Origin: Actinomycetota bacterium | Lineage (GTDB): Bacteria; Actinomycetota; Acidimicrobiia; IMCC26256; BP-133 | NCBI GenBank assembly: GCA_030838815.1 | Contig: JAUZEX010000346.1 | Location: 1-8,846 of the forward strand | Reading direction: 5' to 3' | DNA: 8,846 nucleotides | Shown: positions 5,775 through 8,846 of the stretch, piece by piece | How positions within the stretch are numbered: position 1 is the first letter of the stretch | Layout: the number at the start of each line of letters is the position of its first letter | The notes under the pieces: generated by a model | Told to the model about the DNA's origin: nothing | The model's input: only the letters and a program-made list of their open reading frames with translations | The model's database searches: none | Position numbers and translations under genes: made by a program

Positions 5775-6329
5775 ATGGAAGCCACCCACACCGAAACCGC
5801 TGGCACCGCCACCAGTTCGTTCGACCTCGATGCCATGGGCCTCGGGCCGCCGACGAAGGTGCGCCGCCGGGGGAAGATCGACAAGTGGACCCGTATCCTG
5901 GCCGTGGCGGTGGTCCTCCTCCTGGTGTTCAACATCGGGGTGCGGATGGGGCACGCGTCGCGGCCGAAGGCGGCGACGCCGGCCGGAGGAGCGGGGGCCG
6001 CGGGCGCCGGAGCGGGAGCAGGCGCGAAAGGAACGGGGGGCGGAGCCGTCGGGGGAGCGGGAGCAGCCGCGGGTGACGCCGGTGTGAAGCCCGCCACGAC
6101 AGGCACCGTCAAGGTGATCGACGGCAACGCCGTCTACGTCAGCCAACCCGACGGCACGACCAAAAAAGTCGTGACCAACGACTCCACCCGTTACACCCGC
6201 ACGGCCCCCAGCACGCTGCGCGACGTCCAGCCCGGGGACAAGGTGTCGGTCGAAGGAACGCCTGCGCCCGACGGCTCCGTCAACGCCACGCGGGTGAGCG
6301 ACTCGGCCAGCACGCTGCAGCAACCGTAA
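5775..6329 (+). CDS. Membrane-anchored small protein with DUF5666-like domain
   Basis: 184 aa, beginning 27 nt after the permease stop with GGAG at 5765-5768, 6 nt before the ATG, so probably in the same operon. An acidic/polar cytoplasmic N-terminus (1-28) is followed by a basic patch KVRRRGKIDK (28-37) and one membrane helix (about 41-56). Next come a flexible Gly/Ala linker (about 64-104) and a C-terminal beta-rich domain (about 108-175). The domain pattern GTVKVIDGNAVYV ... VQPGDKVSVEG ... GSVNATRV resembles DUF5666, a small OB-like family of unknown function. Basic residues on the N side of the helix place the domain outside the cytoplasm. It could be an accessory or sensor part of the exporter; this is inferred from position only. 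I see no catalytic motif. Confidence 0.75.
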   Translation: MEATHTETAGTATSSFDLDAMGLGPPTKVRRRGKIDKWTRILAVAVVLLLVFNIGVRMGHASRPKAATPAGGAGAAGAGAGAGAKGTGGGAVGGAGAAAGDAGVKPATTGTVKVIDGNAVYVSQPDGTTKKVVTNDSTRYTRTAPSTLRDVQPGDKVSVEGTPAPDGSVNATRVSDSASTLQQP

Positions 6330-6348
6330 GTCTTTCTTTCGTTGGGGC

Positions 6349-6362
6349 AGGAGGTAGCCTCC
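6349..6362 (+). promoter_or_regulatory. greA ribosome binding site inside a small hairpin
   Basis: AGGAGG (6349-6354) is the only good Shine-Dalgarno before greA, but it is 13 nt from the ATG, longer than usual. GGAGG (6350-6354) is followed after TAG by its complement CCTCC (6358-6362), so the site can fold on itself. Folding would hide the site and leave the start just downstream. Whether this tunes GreA synthesis is inference. Confidence 0.4.
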
Positions 6363-6367
6363 GCTCG

Positions 6368-6838
6368 ATGGAAGCGACACACCTTTCCCCGCAGGCGCAC
6401 CAGCGACTGGTCGAGGAGCTCGACGAGCGGACGGGCCCTCGCCGGCGCGAGATCTCGGAGTGGATCGAACGGGCCCGGGAGCACGGCGACATCCGGGAGA
6501 ACGCCGACTACGACGCGGCCAAGACCGAGCAGGGCCACAACGAGGCCCGGGTCCGCCAGCTCGAGGCGATCCTCAAGACCGCCGTCGTGGTGGAGTCCAC
6601 CAAGGCCGACAAGATCGAGGCGGGCACGGTGGTCGAGGTCCGCATGGAGGGCGACGACGAGACGTCGACCTACCTGATCGGCTCCATCGAAGAGAAGGGG
6701 CGCGGCTACGACGTCATCTCGCCCGGCTCCCCGCTGGGCAAAGCCCTGCTCGGCCACGCGCCGGGCCAGAAGGTGATCTACGAAGCGCCCGGCGGCCGCT
6801 TCGAGGTCGAGATCCTGGTCGTCCGCCCGCCCGACTGA
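6368..6838 (+). CDS. greA: Transcription elongation factor GreA
   Basis: Cytoplasmic factor that enters the RNA polymerase secondary channel and stimulates cleavage of backtracked transcripts. The 156-aa protein has the expected length. The N-terminal coiled coil (about 1-75) carries the tip motif GDIRENADYDAAKTEQ (40-55). The metal-positioning acids are D41 and E44, the same positions as in E. coli GreA. The C-terminal FKBP-like domain has ISPGSPLGKALLGHAPGQ (117-134). The start ATG gives MEATHLSPQAHQRLVEEL, matching the family N-terminus. It lies 38 nt after the DUF5666-like gene on the same strand, with no terminator visible between, so it may be read through from the exporter operon or have its own promoter. 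It converges on the methyltransferase gene with 6 nt between stops. Confidence 0.95.
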   Translation: MEATHLSPQAHQRLVEELDERTGPRRREISEWIERAREHGDIRENADYDAAKTEQGHNEARVRQLEAILKTAVVVESTKADKIEAGTVVEVRMEGDDETSTYLIGSIEEKGRGYDVISPGSPLGKALLGHAPGQKVIYEAPGGRFEVEILVVRPPD

Positions 6839-6869
6839 GCGGCGTCAGACCGCCGCCGGCGGACGGCGG
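6835..6869. terminator. Possible bidirectional terminator between greA and the methyltransferase gene
   Basis: The two stop codons form CTGA-gcggcg-TCAG (6835-6848). Just beyond lie a perfect palindrome CCGCCGGCGG (6853-6862) and CCGCCG/CGGCGG arms (6850-6855, 6864-6869). No U-tract follows on either strand, and the GC-rich palindromes also encode the end of the methyltransferase. Termination here is a weak call. Confidence 0.25.
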
Positions 6870-7708
6870 CCCCAGGCGCTGACGAAGGTCGGGGCCACGT
6901 AGCAGAAGTCGGGATCGGCCAGCAGCCGCTCCAGCCCGTCGAGCTGGCGGGTGACGAGGCGCTGCAGCGGCGGCGCGGCGGCCATCACCTTCTGGACGGG
7001 GCTCGGTTGCAACTCCGGCCCGTCACCGGTGACCAGGCCCCGCATCCGGGCCAGGCTGGGCTGCGCCCACTCGACGCCGGGCGTGCCGCCGATCAGCATG
7101 GGCTGCGTGCCTTCGGCGCCGATCTCGGTCAGACCGGCGCGGCGGAGGTGGATCGGGAGCCGGGGCGCCCACCGGGGGTCCCAGCCGTTCTGCTGCATGA
7201 GGAGGGAGACGAACCGGAGCAGGGTGCCGATCGTCGCCGCCCCGCGCCGATCCGTGGCGTGCTGACCCCGGAAGCAGAAGTCCTCGACGACCAGCCAGCC
7301 GCCGGGGGCCAGCGCCCGCACCATCTTCGCCAGCGCGTCGAGCCGGGCGGGGAGGTGCTCCAGCACCAGCCGGCAGTGGATGAGATCGAACTCCCCCTCC
7401 GGCAGGGGGTCACGCACGATGTCGTGTTGGCGGAGCTCGAGGTTGTCGGCCTCCAGCCCCTCCATGAGCGCCAGGCTGAGGTCGGTGGCCAGCACGCTCC
7501 CCTTCGGGCCGACGACGTCGGAGAGCCACCGGGCGATGCTGCCGGTCCCGGCCCCGACTTCGAGGCAACGCCAGCCGGGGGCAACGCCGAGCGGCGCCAG
7601 GTGCCGCTTGGTGATCGGATCGAACCCCGCCGCCAGGGAGGTCAGGCGTTCGCCCTCCCCCTCCCAGCTGTGCGGGAACAGGTACTGGCCCTCGGTCGCG
7701 GTCTGCAT
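6845..7708 (-). CDS. Class I SAM-dependent methyltransferase
   Basis: 287-aa cytoplasmic methyltransferase. Motif I is CLEVGAGTGSIARWL (48-62), the glycine-rich SAM loop. D76 in VLATDLS (73-79) is the acidic residue for the SAM ribose. DIVRDPLPEGEFDLIHCRLVLEHL spans motifs II-III (96-119), and LAPGGWLVVEDF (133-144) is the post-III strand. The opening YLFPHSWEGEGERL and the phrase HLAPLGVAPGW resemble a large actinobacterial group of uncharacterised small-molecule methyltransferases. The C-terminal part (about 150-287) is probably a substrate lid, but the acceptor cannot be named. The start ATG at 7708 has no Shine-Dalgarno; a promoter-like -10 lies 7 nt upstream, so the mRNA may be leaderless. 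A GTG eight codons upstream in frame is the alternative. It is divergent from a TetR gene that probably controls it. Confidence 0.88.
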   Translation of the reverse strand: MQTATEGQYLFPHSWEGEGERLTSLAAGFDPITKRHLAPLGVAPGWRCLEVGAGTGSIARWLSDVVGPKGSVLATDLSLALMEGLEADNLELRQHDIVRDPLPEGEFDLIHCRLVLEHLPARLDALAKMVRALAPGGWLVVEDFCFRGQHATDRRGAATIGTLLRFVSLLMQQNGWDPRWAPRLPIHLRRAGLTEIGAEGTQPMLIGGTPGVEWAQPSLARMRGLVTGDGPELQPSPVQKVMAAAPPLQRLVTRQLDGLERLLADPDFCYVAPTFVSAWGRRPPAAV

Positions 7709-7715
7709 GTTGCAG

Positions 7716-7744
7716 ATTCTGGACACTTTGGACGAAGATTCCAA
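7716..7744 (-). promoter_or_regulatory. Candidate promoter of the methyltransferase gene
   Basis: On the minus strand TTGGAA (7744-7739) and CAGAAT (7721-7716) are separated by exactly 17 nt, each with 4 matches to consensus. The -10 ends 7 nt before the ATG, so transcription should begin at or next to the A of the start codon. That matches leaderless transcripts, which are common in actinobacteria, and the absence of a ribosome binding site. Confidence 0.45.
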
Positions 7745-7755
7745 ACTCAGAGAAT
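7728..7755 (+). promoter_or_regulatory. Candidate promoter of the tetR gene
   Basis: TTGGAC (7728-7733) and GAGAAT (7750-7755; 4 of 6 matches) are 16 nt apart. The predicted start near 7762 leaves a 13-nt leader containing the GGGGGA ribosome binding site (7762-7767). It overlaps the divergent methyltransferase promoter. Confidence 0.35.
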
Positions 7756-7763
7756 TCGTTTGG
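7741..7763. promoter_or_regulatory. Likely TetR operator, CCAAAC-N11-GTTTGG
   Basis: A perfect 6-bp inverted repeat, CCAAAC (7741-7746) and GTTTGG (7758-7763), spans 23 bp, a size seen for TetR-family sites. It covers the -35 of the methyltransferase promoter and the -10 and start region of the tetR promoter. One bound dimer could therefore repress both genes. The identity of the site is inferred from symmetry and position. Confidence 0.5.
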
Positions 7764-7774
7764 GGGACACCGTC

Positions 7775-8374
7775 ATGCGAGCAGTTCCGGAGGGCATGGC
7801 CGAGCGACTGGACGCCGCGGCGCGGGTGTTCGCCGACCAGGGCTTCGACCAGACCCGCATCGAGGACCTGGCCGAGGCGACCGGCATCCCCCGGGCCACG
7901 CTGTACTACTACTTCGCCGGCAAGGAGGACATCCTCGCCTGGCTCCTGCGCCGCATGCTGGTCGACATGGCCCAGGTGGTGGCGGTGGCTTCCTCCGGGG
8001 TGGCGCCGGCCCGCGACCGGCTGGCGGCGGTGGTCCGGGCCAAGATCGACGTCATGGCCCGTCACCCCGCCACCTGCCGGGCGCTGCTGGCCGACCTCGG
8101 GCGGGCGGGGCGCATCCCCGAGATCTCCGCCGCCATCCAGGCGGCGTTCCACCATCCCGTCCGCCGGCTCCTGGCCGAGGGCGAGGCCGACGGCTCGCTC
8201 CGGCCGGTCGGCGATCCGGAGACCACGGCGTCCGCGCTCTACGGCGCGATCACGACCGCCGCCGCCCACTTTCTGGTGGCCGACAACCGGCTCGACACGG
8301 AGCGGGTGACGACCGAAGTGACGACGTTCGTGCTCGCCGGGCTCGGCGCGCCGGTCGTTCGCGCCCGGCGCTGA
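7775..8374 (+). CDS. TetR/AcrR-family transcriptional regulator
   Basis: 199 aa, the normal family length. The N-terminal DNA-binding domain (about 8-55) has the family pattern: RLDAAARVFADQGFDQTRIEDLAEATGIPRATLYYYFAGKEDIL in segments, with the recognition helix around 37-48 and the YYYF-GKE closing motif (44-51). The rest (about 56-199) is an all-helical ligand-binding and dimerisation domain of unknown ligand. The ATG at 7775 is chosen because GGGGGA lies 7 nt upstream; ATG at 7796 has its purine run only 1 nt away. The divergent methyltransferase gene and the inverted repeat between them suggest that it represses itself and that gene. It could also act elsewhere. Confidence 0.92.
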   Translation: MRAVPEGMAERLDAAARVFADQGFDQTRIEDLAEATGIPRATLYYYFAGKEDILAWLLRRMLVDMAQVVAVASSGVAPARDRLAAVVRAKIDVMARHPATCRALLADLGRAGRIPEISAAIQAAFHHPVRRLLAEGEADGSLRPVGDPETTASALYGAITTAAAHFLVADNRLDTERVTTEVTTFVLAGLGAPVVRARR

Positions 8375-8396
8375 CGAGCGGCGCGGCTCAGCGGGC
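8363..8396. terminator. Inverted repeat between convergent tetR and hypothetical gene
   Basis: CGCTGA (8369-8374) and TCAGCG (8388-8393) are inverted, with 13 nt between, and each arm contains one gene's stop codon. With GCCC (8363-8366) and GGGC (8393-8396) the stem can extend across a 3-nt bulge. There is no U-tract, so this is a plausible but unproven bidirectional terminator. Confidence 0.35.
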
Positions 8397-8846
8397 GACG
8401 CAGCCCGGCCGGCCGGCGGTGTGGAAGACGAAATCGGTGACGGCGAAGCTGACCGGGCGGACGGGCCAGGCGCTGTCGGGGAGGGCGAAGTCGGTCCCGG
8501 CCACGCCGGGGGAGATCCAGTGGCCGGAGGCGGCGGCGATGAAGGTGCGGGCACCTTCGGCGTACACCGCCCGCACGGCCAGCCGGTCCAGCTCCACCGT
8601 CCGGTTGCTGTCGTTGACCACGGTCGCCCGCAGGACGTAGCCGGTCCCGGTCTGGTCGAGCACCGCCCGGGCCGTGGCGGTGCCGGTGCCGCAGTCGGAT
8701 GACCCGGCGTCCGAAGGGGCGGCGTTCGTCGCCGGGGCCGGCGCCAACGGGGGGCGGACCGAAGGAGCCTCCGGGCCGCTGGCCCGGGCGACGACCGCCG
8801 CTGCGCCTCCGGCCAGGTCGGCCAACAGGAGCAGGCCGAGGCCGAG
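8388..8846 (-). CDS. Hypothetical secreted or membrane-anchored protein, C-terminal part (cut by window edge)
   Basis: The frame is open to the right edge, giving 152 visible residues; the true start lies outside. The first visible residues LGLGLLLLADLAGGAAAVVA look like a membrane helix or signal sequence. They are followed by a Pro/Ala/Ser-rich linker (about 25-48) and a C-terminal domain of about 100 residues. That domain has alternating hydrophobic strands (YVLRATVVNDSNRTVELDRLAVRAVY, written in two strands), an arrangement like small immunoglobulin-type beta sandwiches. It begins and ends near single cysteines, C52 and C149 in this numbering, which may form a disulphide outside the cell. 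I do not recognise the family and assign no function. A TTG at 8825 is unlikely to be the start because it would cut the hydrophobic segment. Confidence 0.65.
   Translation of the reverse strand, partial: LGLGLLLLADLAGGAAAVVARASGPEAPSVRPPLAPAPATNAAPSDAGSSDCGTGTATARAVLDQTGTGYVLRATVVNDSNRTVELDRLAVRAVYAEGARTFIAAASGHWISPGVAGTDFALPDSAWPVRPVSFAVTDFVFHTAGRPGCVAR

Noticed and set aside
4182..6380. Long minus-strand open frame opposite the ATPase, permease and DUF5666-like genes
   Set aside because: His/Arg/Asp-rich shadow translation. The plus strand here carries genes with intact catalytic motifs.
5775..6385. The DUF5666-like protein and GreA both begin MEATH, suggesting a duplicated 5' end
   Set aside because: The match is five residues with different codons, and nothing follows it; chance is the simplest explanation.
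7007..7774. Plus-strand frame upstream of and continuous with tetR
   Set aside because: It is antisense to the methyltransferase, whose motifs are clear. TetR begins at 7775 by its ribosome binding site and usual family length.
1..8846. CRISPR array, tRNA, rRNA, insertion sequence or phage genes
   Set aside because: No regularly spaced repeats of CRISPR size, no cloverleaf or rRNA-like stretch, and no transposase or integrase motif were seen on either strand.

Overview
The window looks like chromosomal DNA from a high-GC actinobacterium. The evidence is strong G/C preference at third codon positions, GTG starts, AGGAGG-type ribosome binding sites and actinobacterial-looking LeuB and GreA proteins. 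The gene order leuB-ilvE next to a MacAB-like transporter would fit an uncultured actinobacterial lineage such as Acidimicrobiia, but the exact taxon is a guess. No rRNA, tRNA, CRISPR array, insertion sequence or phage gene is visible.

Positions 1-1225 (minus strand) hold a branched-chain amino acid unit: leuB (3-isopropylmalate dehydrogenase) followed 4 nt later by the start of ilvE (aminotransferase), which leaves the window. Upstream of leuB, inside what first looks like empty intergenic DNA, is a compact attenuator. It has an 11-codon leader peptide with five Val/Ile codons in a row (MSPHFVVIVIT), then a strong stem-loop, then a textbook intrinsic terminator with a U-tract ending 16 nt before the leuB start. 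This is the clearest regulatory find of the window.

Positions 1420-6838 (plus strand) hold a likely operon. It encodes a very long HlyD/MacA-type adaptor (685 aa), a MacB/LolD-type ABC ATPase (271 aa), a MacB-type FtsX permease (about 406 aa), and a small membrane-anchored protein with a DUF5666-like domain (184 aa). greA, a transcript-cleavage factor gene, follows on the same strand. The adaptor is about 300 residues longer than typical MacA. Its coiled-coil hairpin carries an Asn/Thr-rich tip bracketed by its only two cysteines, and a three-fold 25-residue repeat. The operon leader contains three copies of a short GGCTGGGGAGCC-type hairpin motif.

Positions 6845-8846 hold a class I SAM-dependent methyltransferase (minus) and a TetR-family regulator (plus), transcribed divergently from a 66-bp region. 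That region has overlapping promoters and a CCAAAC-N11-GTTTGG inverted repeat, which suggests TetR-type control of both genes. The methyltransferase mRNA may be leaderless. A partial secreted or membrane-anchored hypothetical protein (minus) closes the window, converging on tetR.
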